Positions 35,283 through 45,655 are shown, numbered from the stretch's first letter. The stretch: 64,000 nt of DNA from Nyssa sinensis (GCA_008638375.1 CM018031.1:2393001-2457000), one strand, 5' to 3'. Numbers and translations are program-made. Notes: generated by a model from the sequence alone, not told the origin.

Positions 35283-38200
35283 ATGTTTGGTCGCCGTTCG
35301 TGCAACCCAGACTTAGAAAAACTAGACCTTGAGCTAGAAAGAACTTTGAGAGCTTTTCGTGGTTTGTCTATTAAATCTGAAATTTTAGGAAATCCTATTT
35401 CTATAGACATGGCTGATAATGGTGGACAACAACAACCACAGCCTCTTAAGGCTCATTTTGTTCCTACAACATATACCAACCCTTCATGTATTCAAATGCC
35501 TATTGTAACTGGGCATTATGAAATTAGACCGCAAACCATTCAGATGTTACCATCTTTTTATGGGAAATCAAATGAGGACCCATACCAACATCTGAATGAG
35601 TTTTTAGAGCTTTGCACCACTGTCAATGTACAAAATCTGAGTGAGAATGCTCTTAAGTTAAGGTTGTTCCCTTTTTCATTGAAAGATAGAGCCAAACAAT
35701 GGCTCGGTTCTTTGCCTACAAATTCCATAACAACTTGGACTCAACTCCAACAAGAGTTTTTAAAAAAATACTTTCCTATAGGCAAAACCAATGATATGAG
35801 AAGAGCCATCACAAATTTTACTCAACTTGATGGCGAGTCTTTTCATGAAGCTTGGGAGAGATTTTTGGACCTTCATAGAAAGTGTCCCCATCATGATATC
35901 ATGCGTTGGCAGTTGGTACAGAGTTTTTATGACGGTATCACAGAACAAAACCGTCAAATGATTGACTCTGCTTGTGGAGGGACTTTCCTCAACAAGAATC
36001 AGGATGAGGCATGGAATCTTTTTGAGACCCTTAGTGAGAATTTACAGCACCATGCATCAGCAAGTCGAAGAGCTCCACCCACCTCCTCTAGTGTCTCTAA
36101 AAGAGGTGGCATTTATGAAGTTGGACAAGTTGTGGATGTCCAAGAGCAAGTTGCGGCGTTGTCTAGGAAATTAGACCAAGTTTTGGCTAGGGGACAAGTT
36201 TCTACTTCTGCTCCTGCCACTCAAGAGGTGTGTGCTTTATGTTCATGCCCAACTCATTATGTGTCAGATTGTCCCTTAGCCCCGCAATATCCAGAGTTTG
36301 TGGAAGAGCAAGTTAATGCTCTTCAAGGTTTTTCCAAACCGGGTAATGATCCATATTCTAACCATTACAACCCGGGATGGAGAAACCATCCAAATTTTTC
36401 TTGGAGGCCTCAAGCCTCAAATCCTCCATTCTCACAAAATTCAAGGCCAAACGTGCCTAATTCTTTTCCATCATCGTCCTACCGTCCTCCTCCTCAACAA
36501 TATCAACAACCACCCCCTCCTCCTAGAAATTCAGCTTTTGAGGACAAAGTGTTGAGTGCTTTGCAAGCTTTAGAGTCAAATCATCAGTCTAACACTCAAT
36601 TGCTCCACTCACACACTCAGTCCATCTCGAAGCTAGAATCCCAAATGGGACAACTAGCACAAGCTATGAGTAGAAGAGATGAGGGGCGTTTACCAAGTCA
36701 ACCGGTGAACAACCCTAAAGGCCAATATGGGGTAGAGTCTTCCAACCCCAATGATCAATATCATGAGCAAGCTAAGGCCATAACTACTCTTAGGAGTGGA
36801 AGAGTGGTAGATAACAAAGTTGAATATAAGGCGGAGGGTGAATTGATAAGTTCTTCTAAAAAGGATGATGGTGAGAATGCAAATTTGCAGAAAGGGGATT
36901 CTTCATCCCCAAGTGATCCTTTGAGTGTTCCTGTGGCATCCTATATGCCCAAGGCCCCTTACCCTTCCTGCTTGGCCGACCCTTCTCCTTTTGGGAAAAA
37001 GGGTACAAATATGGAGGAAATGCTTGAGATTTTTAAGCAAGTTAAGATTAACTTGCCACTTCTTGATGCAGTCAAGCAAATTCCTTCCTATGCCAAATTC
37101 TTGAAAGACCTTTGCACTCAAAAGCGAAAAGCTAAAACTCATGTGTCAAAGAAGGTCTTTCTGACAGAGCAAGTGAGCTCGATTCTCCAGTACCAAACTA
37201 CACCTAAGTTCAAAGATCCTGGAGCCCCCACAATTTCTTGTGTTATAGGTGATCACATCATAGATAGGGCACTCCTTGACTTGGGGGCAAGTGTCAATTT
37301 GTTGCCATACTCTGTCTACAAGCAATTTAGGTTAGGTGAGTTGAAGCCTACGACGATGTCTTTGCAGTTAGCTGACAGATCCGTCAAGATACCTCGTGGG
37401 ATCATTGAGGATGTTTTGGTGAAAGTAGACAAATTCTACTTTCCAGTTGATTTCCTAGTTCTAGATATGGAGCCCGCTCATGACCCTAAGCGTCAAATTC
37501 CCGTCATCTTAGGTCGACCCTTCTTAGCTACTGCTAATGCATGTATTAATTGTCGAACTGGAGTGATGGATATTTCTTTTGGGAATATGACTGTGAGGCT
37601 CAATGTCTTCAATGCTTCACAACAACCTCCACATGAGGAGGATTGTTTTTTAGTGGATGTGATTGATGGGATAGTTGAGGAATCTCTCCCTCAAATCTTG
37701 ATTGAGGATCCTTTGGAGAGATGTTTGACTTACTTTGATAGTGATGTTTTCGATATTAATGCTTCTATTGAAGAAGTCAATTCATTGCTTGGCTGTTCTC
37801 CTTTTATAGACTATCCTCCTTGGAAGTCTAGACCAGAACCCCTACCTAATCTTGCGAGCATTCCTGCTCCTCCATCTTTAGATGTTCCTCCAAAGCTTGA
37901 GTTGAAGCCACTCCCGGCTACTCTTAAGTATTCATTGTTAGGATCTGATGACACTCTCCCTATTATCATTGCTTCTAATCTTCCAAGTGAGCAAGAGTGC
38001 CGTCTTCTTGAGGTTCTTAGAGAGCACAAGGGTGCTATAGGTTGGTCCCTAGCCGATTTAAAAAGGATTGATCCATCTATTTGTATGCACCATATTCATT
38101 TAGAGGAGCTTAGAAATGATGCATATGAGAGTTCCCGCATTTACAAGGCTAGGACTAAGGCATTCCATGATTCTCACATTAATCGTAAGTCCTTTGAGCC

Positions 38201-38444
38201 CGGTCAAAAGGTGTGGTTATTTAACTCTAAGTTACGGTTGTTTCCTGAAAAATTGCGGTCTAGATGGGATGGTCCATATGAGGTTGTTCAATCTTGGTCT
38301 CATGGTGCGGTAGAAATTCATAACCCTCGGAGTGGCCAAACTTTCAAAGTTAATTACCAAAGGTTGAAATTGTTTATTGATGGTGTGGAGGAAGGGAGTT
38401 TGATTGAGGAGATTGGTCTTGAAGACCCAGTTTATATTGATTGA
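35283..38444 (+). CDS. Gag-protease-(integrase C-tail) fusion ORF, RT/RNase H/IN core deleted
   Basis: 1053 aa from the first in-frame ATG at 35283; the frame is open from 35262. Gag (retrotrans_gag) covers about residues 85-230, with PFSLKDRAKQWLGSLP and FHEAWERFLDLHRKCPHH. A zinc knuckle of type C-X2-C-X4-H-X4-C is at C317, C320, H325, C330. The aspartic protease has its catalytic motif at D666 (LLDLGASVNLLP), with Leu where most retropepsins have Ser/Thr as in other Athila proteins, and ILGRPFLAT near 742. The usual lead-in to RT (GAIGWSLADLKRIDPSICMH) follows, but at IHLEE the frame passes straight to LRNDAYESSRIYKARTKAFH, which belongs to the integrase C-terminus (then FEPGQKVWLF and RSRWDGPYEVV). 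The reading frame is kept across the junction near 38100-38112. No frameshift or internal stop is seen. Confidence 0.9.
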   Translation: MFGRRSCNPDLEKLDLELERTLRAFRGLSIKSEILGNPISIDMADNGGQQQPQPLKAHFVPTTYTNPSCIQMPIVTGHYEIRPQTIQMLPSFYGKSNEDPYQHLNEFLELCTTVNVQNLSENALKLRLFPFSLKDRAKQWLGSLPTNSITTWTQLQQEFLKKYFPIGKTNDMRRAITNFTQLDGESFHEAWERFLDLHRKCPHHDIMRWQLVQSFYDGITEQNRQMIDSACGGTFLNKNQDEAWNLFETLSENLQHHASASRRAPPTSSSVSKRGGIYEVGQVVDVQEQVAALSRKLDQVLARGQVSTSAPATQEVCALCSCPTHYVSDCPLAPQYPEFVEEQVNALQGFSKPGNDPYSNHYNPGWRNHPNFSWRPQASNPPFSQNSRPNVPNSFPSSSYRPPPQQYQQPPPPPRNSAFEDKVLSALQALESNHQSNTQLLHSHTQSISKLESQMGQLAQAMSRRDEGRLPSQPVNNPKGQYGVESSNPNDQYHEQAKAITTLRSGRVVDNKVEYKAEGELISSSKKDDGENANLQKGDSSSPSDPLSVPVASYMPKAPYPSCLADPSPFGKKGTNMEEMLEIFKQVKINLPLLDAVKQIPSYAKFLKDLCTQKRKAKTHVSKKVFLTEQVSSILQYQTTPKFKDPGAPTISCVIGDHIIDRALLDLGASVNLLPYSVYKQFRLGELKPTTMSLQLADRSVKIPRGIIEDVLVKVDKFYFPVDFLVLDMEPAHDPKRQIPVILGRPFLATANACINCRTGVMDISFGNMTVRLNVFNASQQPPHEEDCFLVDVIDGIVEESLPQILIEDPLERCLTYFDSDVFDINASIEEVNSLLGCSPFIDYPPWKSRPEPLPNLASIPAPPSLDVPPKLELKPLPATLKYSLLGSDDTLPIIIASNLPSEQECRLLEVLREHKGAIGWSLADLKRIDPSICMHHIHLEELRNDAYESSRIYKARTKAFHDSHINRKSFEPGQKVWLFNSKLRLFPEKLRSRWDGPYEVVQSWSHGAVEIHNPRSGQTFKVNYQRLKLFIDGVEEGSLIEEIGLEDPVYID

Positions 38445-38700
38445 TGTTTTTCTCCTCTTGCTGTGTCTGGCTGAAGACATTAAACTTAGCTCTTCTTTTG
38501 GGAGGAAACCCAATTTTATTTTATTTTAGTTTAGTTTAGTTTAGTTTATTTTATTTTATTTTATTTTTGTTTATTTTTGTTGTTTTTAATTGAGTTTTCT
38601 TTTTATTGTTTTGTAGGTGTTTAGTATTTATTTTATTCTTATTGTTTTAAAAAAAAAAAAAAAAAAGAGGGGTCTCTCTTTAGTCATGTTTGTTTTCTGG
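38445..38700. other. Post-ORF spacer of the Athila-type element
   Basis: Non-coding TTTTA/TTTAG low-complexity sequence (38515-38590) followed by an A run at 38649-38667. It separates the fusion ORF from the tandem array. Confidence 0.6.
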
Positions 38701-38950
38701 ACTAAAAAGCTCGAACAATTTCAGAAAGCTTGAGCATTTTCTCATGTTTTTTTTCCAAATGTTTCTGGTCCAGAAAGCTCGAGCACTCGCCAAAAAGTTC
38801 GGGCACTTTTTTATCAAAAATTGGTTAAATATTCTGCCCCGAAAAGCTCGAGCACTCTGAGAAAAGCTCGAGCTTTCTTTCTTCCTTCAAAGCTTTTAAG
38901 GTGCTGTCCCAAAAAGCTTGAGCTTTTCTCAAAAAGCTTAAGCACTTTTA
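38701..38950 (+). repeat. Degenerate tandem array built on AAAAGCTCGAGCACTTT
   Basis: About eight copies of a short unit with the palindromic core AGCTCGAGCT or variants (AGCTTGAGC, AGCTTAAGC, AGTTCGGGC) start near 38706, 38725, 38775, 38793, 38839, 38860, 38911 and 38931. Spacing is irregular. The array lies in the 3' non-coding part of the element. Confidence 0.7.
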
Positions 38951-39124
38951 ATTCAGTTTTTTTTAAAAAAAAAAAAAAATTCAAAAATTCAAAATTCAAA
39001 ATTCAAAAGAATGAAAAACAAAATAAAAAAAATAAAAAAAAAAAAAACACAAAAAGAACAAAAAACAAATCAAAAAAAAAAAAAATCACAAATTTAAAAA
39101 CCTGAAAAAAAAAAAAAAAAAAAA

Positions 39125-39995
39125 ACAAACTCAACCCTCATCTCTCTCTCTGCCATCACCGCCGCCACTCCAACAGCCACAGCCCCTAACCATCACCACT
39201 GCTACACCGCACCACCCATCTCTCTTTCTCTATCCCAGCCGTCACCACCATCACCGCCGATCCGTCATTCCACCACCACCGCACCGCTCGACCGCACCGC
39301 CAGCACCATCATCATCTCCTCCAGCCGCACAGCACAGCCCTAACCCACATCTCCACCGCACCCCCATAACCCAACACCACCACAACTCCACCCCATCGTC
39401 ATTGCACCACAGCCGCACCGCGCCTCTACACCACCGGCAACGCCCTCTCATCACCCACCACGCCGCCGACTCTCCTCCATCCTCCTCAGCCCGTCTCCAC
39501 CATCACGCAGCACCACCATTACCTCCATCAACAGCCACAGATCCACCGCAGCCGCCGCCGAGCGCGTCTCTCTCTCGTTCCACCATCGCACCTCACACCA
39601 TCACCCCCATAGCCACCATCCTTGCGCCGCCGCCCATCACCACCGGCCGCACCTCCCCCGTCAAATCTATCTCCACAGCACCGAACCCTCACCCAAACCG
39701 CACATCACCCCACCCATCCTCGCCGATCAGCACCTCCACATCACCTCCATAACCACCGATCCACAACCCAACTCCACCTGATGCACACAGCCCCTAACCC
39801 TCTCTCACATCGTCTCCGCCGCACCTCCTCAGCCCCTTCCCACGATCGCATCTACACCCACCGCCGATCCGTCCCTCCATCACCATCATCTCCAGCCATT
39901 ACCTCCATTTCCATCACCACAGCCCCTAACTCCATCACCTCCCAAGCTATCCCCAGCCCTTGTAAGCCTCACACCCAATGCAGCAAAATGCACAG
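39125..39995 (+). other. C-rich, G-poor block (CACC/CCG repeats) inside the element
   Basis: About 870 bp in which one strand is mainly C, A and T, with repeated CACCACCGC-like words. All frames give Pro/His/Ser/Thr-rich strings without domain structure (for example 39402-39752 and 39622-40068). In complete Athila elements this 3' interval often carries an env-like ORF; none is seen here. It looks like expanded low-complexity sequence. Confidence 0.6.
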
Positions 39996-40079
39996 CAAGA
40001 AGGAGCTTCCCTCAAATTTTGAAGTAACAAAAACAAAAAAAAAAAAGAAAATTTATTTGGGGAACTGAGGTCACAAATT

Positions 40080-40559
40080 CATCTAAGTGCCACAACTATT
40101 GGGTTTGTTTCTCTTCAAACCATTGTTCATAAATTCAGGCCACCTTTGTAATCAAATTTTGATACCTCAAACATAACCACTAATATTTTATTTATTTATT
40201 TATTTATTTATTATTCTTCTGTTCTTATTTTGTTTTTAGTTTTTATTTTTATTTTTATTTTTTTCTATTTTTATTATTATTATTATTATTTTTCCTTTTA
40301 TTTTTATTTATTTATTTATTTTTTTTTTGTTTTTGTTTTATTATTATTATTTTATTTTATTATTTTATTTTAGTTTAGTTTATTTTATTTTATTTTAGTT
40401 TATTTTATTTTATTTTATTTTATTGTATTCTTATCTTTTTTATTTATTTATGTATTTATTTATTTTTTTTTTTATTATTATTATTATTATATTTATTTTA
40501 GTTTATTTTGTTATTATTCTATTTTTCATTTAAAAAAAAAACAAGCAAAAAAAAAAACA
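40080..40559. repeat. (TTTA/TTTTA)n low-complexity tract
   Basis: About 350 bp of TTATT, TTTA and TTTTA repeats (40185-40530) ending in A runs. No coding content. Confidence 0.8.
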
Positions 40560-40622
40560 ATGGCGCTTATTGGTATATTGATTTTATTGTTTTCAATTTT
40601 GTTTTGTTATGCCAATATGTAG
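40560..40622 (+). CDS. 20-codon hydrophobic micro-ORF in Athila 3' region
   Basis: Reads MALIGILILLFSILFCYANM and stop, enough for one membrane-spanning helix. It may be the last remnant of an env-like membrane segment or chance. The frame after the stop (40609-40923) includes RKRPIQTRQIHIEQPNEKW but no known domain. Confidence 0.25.
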   Translation: MALIGILILLFSILFCYANM

Positions 40623-40929
40623 ATTCTATGGCCCTAATAATTTTTATTGTTTAGTTTGTTATTGTAGGGATCTATGGGTCGCTCAAAAGGTTTCAAAAAG
40701 TCATGCAATTGCCGTTGAATCCATTTCACGCAAACGGCCCATTCAAACCCGTCAAATTCACATTGAGCAACCAAATGAAAAATGGGCCCCAAAACCAATT
40801 GCCATACAGACTACATTTGATGTGGCCCCGCTCTTTGCCTCCTTAGTTCTTTCCACTCAGGTGCACTCCTTCCTTTTACTTATTTCGTTCTATTTCATGT
40901 TCTTTCATGCCATGTCCCCTTGAGGACAA

Positions 40930-42553
40930 GGTGTCAAATAAGTTGGGGGGAGTTGCTATTATTTTGCCTACTTGAGTTCAATATACTTCATAATTAAAAT
41001 TTTATTGTTTTGAGCGTATTCATGTATTTTTGAACTTGCATGAGAATCATTGTGATAGTTGTGCACTGCTAGTGATTTGTCTTTCCCTAACTTTCATAAT
41101 TGGAGACAAATTGGGTTGTTACTCTTGTGACTCTATGATTTGATGGTTAAACTGTGAGACTCTAGTATCATGATGGCATTGACTGAGACTTATAACCCAT
41201 ATTATGTAGAATTGAGCTTGAACTTTATTTTGAGGGTTATACAGTTTGCATATCTCCATTCTATCAATTGTCATTGTCACATGTCTAAGGTCAGTCAGTT
41301 CAGATGTCGGATGACACTTCTTGCCTTTGGGGAATGAAACTAGGCCCTCTTTCTACTTTGAGCCCGTTCGTTTGTTTCTTGCATCTTCACATTATTTACC
41401 TGATTGGAACCAAGTTGAGCCTTTATTATTATATCTTTCTTTTCATAGCCAGTAGCCTCGCTTTGGGTGAAGAAGTTGGATGATTTTTCTTTGAGAAATT
41501 GGTGTTGTGAAAGTAGAGAAGTGAAGATGTACATTTTTCTTTTATTGTAATTTTATTCAGTATCAAAAAAAAAAAATGAAAAAAAAAAGAGACAAAAGAG
41601 AAAAAAAGAACAATCAAAAAAAAAAAAAAAAGAAAAAAATATATATATTTCATTGCCTTTTCCTTTTCTTTTTGGTTTGCTCAAGTAGAAAAGTTGTGAG
41701 TAGTTTGGGAATGCTTGTATTGAAATTTTGGGAGTGGTGTTGCAATGTTCAAAAGAGATGATGAATTTGGAAAACTCCAATTTATTCACTTCAGCTTCTT
41801 TGCTTATCACATGGAGATTATTGTTCACTTACCCTTACATTATCCTTGACCTTGACCTACGTTACAACCAAAAACAAAGACCTAGCCGACCCCGAAGGTG
41901 TAGTAGTTGATGATTGAGGATGTGACTGTAATGATCGTGTGACATTGGGAGTTGATTTTCGTAGTGGTTAGAATTCTCTCTATATTATTCTTGTTGTGCG
42001 TTCATTCATGTTTGCATGTGGATTATTTGATTTGTACTCAGCAATTATTCTGTCCACATGTATGAGAGGATACATATGCACCCCATCTCTGTGAGCTTCA
42101 TTTGTGAGTGATATCTTTTGGTGAGATTTGGAATCAAAGTAATGCCTGTTTGAAAAGAAGTTTCATTGCCTAGACATCTTGTTATGGTTGTTGCTTTTAT
42201 GCACACTGATTCTATCCATTTATGAGCACTTGGAAAATTCACAGGTTGCTTTTAGTGACATAATTGCTACTTTGATTCGATTATAACTCAGTTATACATT
42301 CATTAAGATTCATTTTTTATTGATTGTGGAGTATATTGTGTTTAAGTTGGGGGGTGTTGAATTTTGTGGGTAGATTCACTGCAAACCCTCACGAGACTAT
42401 AACTCGTCCACTAGGGTAACCTAGGGGTTTAAAGCCTTATTGCATATGGTAAATGCAATCGTGTATCCCACGAAAGAGGATTTAGTTAGTTGTATTGTGT
42501 CTCTTGTTTCCTTGGCTTTGCTCGAGGACTAGCAAAGTGTAAGTTGGGGGGTG
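40930..42553 (+). other. 3' untranslated region with repeated PPT-like tracts
   Basis: AAGTTGGGGGG occurs at about 40940-40950, 42345-42356 and 42541-42551. Only the last abuts an LTR and can serve as the functional polypurine tract. The interval has no ORF with a recognisable domain. A run of A-rich sequence lies at 41564-41640. Confidence 0.65.
42541..42553 (+). other. Polypurine tract
   Basis: AAGTTGGGGGGTG immediately precedes the TG of the right LTR at 42554; the G-rich purine run is the expected plus-strand primer site. Confidence 0.75.
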
Positions 42554-43763
42554 TGATAACTGGTTAAAAAGTGCATATTTATTGTTTTAACTCTAGATAT
42601 TCTTGCATTTTATTATTTTAATTTCTCCAATCTATATGCATTTGCTAGTTAATTCTTGTTTTATCTTTTTGCAGATAAAGCTCGTCAAAGTTGATGATTT
42701 AATGGTGGATTTGGAGCAAAAGGAAAATATTGGGCTTTGAAGTGCTAAAAGAAGTGGAAAACAAGTGATTTTGGGTTAGAAGAGAGGCTTGGTCCATATG
42801 TAGGTGGATCAGGGCTCATTTTAGCATTATAGGCTCTATTTTGGAGCACTTTAGACTCCCTTTTTGGGCCCCTAATGTCTAATTACGGGATTTTATGTTA
42901 TTTTCTTAAATTCTTATTTTGTAAGGGTATTTTTGGAAAAAGGGGGATATTATTGTAACCTAGGGTTTTGGAAAAGAGGAGAGGCCGTCTTGGAGATCTA
43001 GGGAGGAAGAGAAGAAAGAAAGAGACAACTCTGAAGAAGAAGATGAAGAATTCCATGGCTATGGTCTCCTCTTCCACGATCATGGGCTAAGTTCTCTCAT
43101 TCCTAGGGTTTAGATGAAACCCTAGTCAAGTAATATTGTTTCTTTGTATTTTATTTTTGGGTTAATTAGTCTTAGATGTTGATTGTATAACATTGGGATT
43201 TTATTAAAGCATTGATCGTATTATTAAATTGCACATAATCAATTTCTGTGATTTTGTTTATGTGGTTATACAATAGTAATATGTGTACATACATCAAAAC
43301 CGTAGGACGAGTCATAACTCAGGGAAAACAAATTGTGACTATGACCTTAGAATTAGCGTAGACAATTTGTGTTGACCAAAGATGATTCGTGCTTAGGGTT
43401 TTGGTGCGTGATTTTCTTGATGATTGTATTGAGGCTTGTAGCCGAAATATATCTTTTACATCCAAATTAAATGACCCAAGAATGAATACAATTGAAGCTA
43501 GTTACAAGATTAGTGGTGGATTCAACACCCTAGGAATTCTCTTTTAATTTGATTCCTCATTAATTCAGTTAAATATTTGCTTTAAGTATAGTTTTCATTT
43601 AATTTTAGGAAAAATCAACAACAATCACTCTTTGTGAATTTCAATTAAAATTAATCTCAACTTTAGTTTTTAAATAATTAACAGTCTCTGTGGGTTCGAC
43701 CCTTACTTCTCTACTATACTAGTAGTTTAGTTTGGTAATTTTATTGATTTCTACGACAGATCA
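42554..43763 (+). repeat. Right LTR of Athila-type element
   Basis: 1210 bp, same ends and length as 33707-34916. One substitution is visible (GGTGGATCAGGG here versus GGTGGACCAGGG on the left). Confidence 0.95.
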
Positions 43764-43768
43764 ATATA

Positions 43769-44806
43769 TCAGTGTGACCAAGATTTATAATTGACCGATA
43801 TTATTACGTATTGGCCGTTATGAACCATTACTAGACCGTTACAACCGTTTTGAGGTTGTTTTTCAAATTTTATTTTTCTTCTTCTAAATTCTTATGATTT
43901 TTATTTTTATAAGATTTATATACAAAAGAGATACTCAACAAAATAAATCAAAAAAAAGAAAATGGGTTACCAAACATTCGGGCCAATAAGACTTCAAAAA
44001 GGCCTCTTTGCCTCAATTTTTTTTTTCATAAGTAATCACACTAAATTAATTTTCATACTTATAATTATTTTTTGTTATTATTTATATTGCTTATTGTGAT
44101 GTTACTCAAATTAAATGATACTTCTTATTAATAGTTTAACTTAAAAAGTCATATAAACTAATAAAATATCTTCTTAGGTATTATTTATAAAAAAATATAT
44201 TTTGAGTGTTGAAGAATAGTAGTAAAAAAAAATATTAAAATGTGATAAACTGTATTTAAAATATGTGTCTATAACTTTTAAATATGTTGTTTGTGAGAAA
44301 TGATATTTTGTATATTTCTTTTCATCACCCACGAAAAATGAATAAAATCTGCAATTGGATGTGAGAGTTCACTTCTGGTTCCTTTCTCCTTTATATTTCA
44401 TGCTGGATGGATGAGGTTTTAGTGGGAGAATCTGATTTATTACATTTATCTATAGCCGCAGCACAAAACTCTACCAACTAAAGCACCCCAACATGTCATT
44501 ACCATTTTACCCACCGCAATCTTTGATCCAGTGACTGTAATGGAATTTGAAACTTGTACCTGCAAGACACTTACCTTGGCAGAACCTTGGCAGCTTTCTG
44601 CTACTAAGTCATTACCAAATTTTACCATAACACAGAAATATATTGATGACAGGATTGCCACTACATATAGATGAATACATAAAAACTATATTCCTTTCTT
44701 CATTCATTTGAACATTGATGTGGAGAAACAACAACCCAAGACCACTTTCATTGTTACACAAACAAACCCACATTTGTTCCTTGGTAAACAGAGCAATCAA
44801 TCAATC
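43769..44806. other. Intergenic DNA between Athila-type element and dirigent gene
   Basis: AT-rich, no supported ORF. The last 300 bp (44450-44806) is less AT-rich and probably includes the dirigent 3' UTR. Confidence 0.4.
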
Positions 44807-45562
44807 TTAGTAACTTAGATGGACAGTGATCCTCAGCAATGTCTCTGCACCATCCGTGACATGCTGACCGGCAGGTATGAGCGAGCGCACCTCTGCAAAC
44901 CCACAAGCATTCTTAAACTTGCCAGTCCCTCCAGTAATTGAGAGGCGTGACATGGTGCTTCCAATCTTGAACATTCCAAAGAAATTGAGGCTATCTCCAT
45001 ATTCCCCTCCTTCCATCATAACTGTGAATGCCATCATCTGTGTAGTCCCATCTGCAGAGCTTGCAACATAGATCCCTTGGGCTTTCCCAAGTGACTGTGA
45101 ACCCAACTCTGGAGCAGATGTCAAAACATCATCAATGACAGTGATTGTTCCAAAGCCAAGTCCCAAGCCATCAGGTCCCAATTGGGTGGGCACTGTATTG
45201 CCATTATTGTTAAGGTTTCCGGCAAAACTAGTACCAGCTAAGCCAGTTCCCAATGGAATGCCATTGGCATTAACAGTTGGGATGGCGCCATTGGCGTTGG
45301 GGATGACAACTCCGCCTTTGGGGGGAAGGAACCCAACTGGCCTAGCAAAGGGCACTTGACCACTGTATATGGTGCCTAGCAAGCCGGTGATCGGCCTAGC
45401 TGTAGGGCTACTGCCCCCAAGAATGTCATGCATGTACAACTCAAGAATTGGTTCTTCTTTTCCTGCTGTTGTTGCAGGGTCAACTGCAGCCACCATCATG
45501 GCCACATGCAGAGCAGCCATGACCATTGCAAGAAAAAGTGATGGTGTTGATTGCTTGAACAT
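44807..45562 (-). CDS. Dirigent protein, ESB1/DIR-e class (DIR16/DIR18-like)
   Basis: A secreted dirigent-domain protein. Members of this class (ESB1/DIR10 and relatives) act in the cell wall in ordered lignin deposition at Casparian strips. Intronless, 251 aa, stop at 44807. Residues 1 to about 26 form a hydrophobic signal peptide ending near MMVAAVDPA. The dirigent fold starts at ILELYMHDILGGSSPTARP and includes GLLGTIYSGQVPFARPVGF, then GTITVIDDVLTS, QGIYVASSADG and RLSITGGTGKFKNACGFAEV. The Gly/Asn-rich insert (PNANGAIPTVNANGIPLGTG, then AGTSFAGNLNNNG) between the first strands marks the ESB1-type subgroup. Length fits DIR16 and DIR18 (about 240-250 aa) rather than the longer ESB1. It sits about 1.5 kb downstream of the SERINC stop, in the same orientation. 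Confidence 0.93.
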   Translation of the reverse strand: MFKQSTPSLFLAMVMAALHVAMMVAAVDPATTAGKEEPILELYMHDILGGSSPTARPITGLLGTIYSGQVPFARPVGFLPPKGGVVIPNANGAIPTVNANGIPLGTGLAGTSFAGNLNNNGNTVPTQLGPDGLGLGFGTITVIDDVLTSAPELGSQSLGKAQGIYVASSADGTTQMMAFTVMMEGGEYGDSLNFFGMFKIGSTMSRLSITGGTGKFKNACGFAEVRSLIPAGQHVTDGAETLLRITVHLSY

Positions 45563-45655
45563 TCTGAATTGTGTGTTTATGGGAGAGAAGTGTGTTTGTA
45601 GGTATTGAAAGACGAATGTTTCTTGGATGAGTATGCAAAATGGGCTCTAGACTTG

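Larger units (their letters stand above)
33707..43763 (+). mobile_element. Athila-lineage (Ty3/Gypsy) LTR retrotransposon, non-autonomous, very young
   Basis: A 10,057-bp element flanked by the 5-bp duplication ATATA (33702-33706 and 43764-43768). Both LTRs are 1210 bp, begin TGATAACTGG and end ACAGATCA. By eye they differ at a single site (C at 33961, T at 42808). A tRNA-Asp-type PBS follows the left LTR and a purine-rich AAGTTGGGGGG tract precedes the right one. The gag sequence and the DLGAS protease motif place it in the Athila lineage. The only long ORF lacks reverse transcriptase, RNase H and the integrase core. From the ORF end to the right LTR there are about 4.1 kb of non-coding, strongly biased sequence. 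Its age must be small, so it was mobilised recently in trans. Confidence 0.93.

Noticed and set aside
39402..40068. ORFs of 116 and 148 codons (Pro/His/Ser-rich) in the Athila-type element
   Set aside because: Low-complexity composition in every frame; no env or other domain.
34051..43083. Identical 61-codon minus-strand ORFs at 34051-34236 and 42898-43083
   Set aside because: They are the same position in the two LTRs; the duplication reflects the LTRs and the ORF has no recognisable content.
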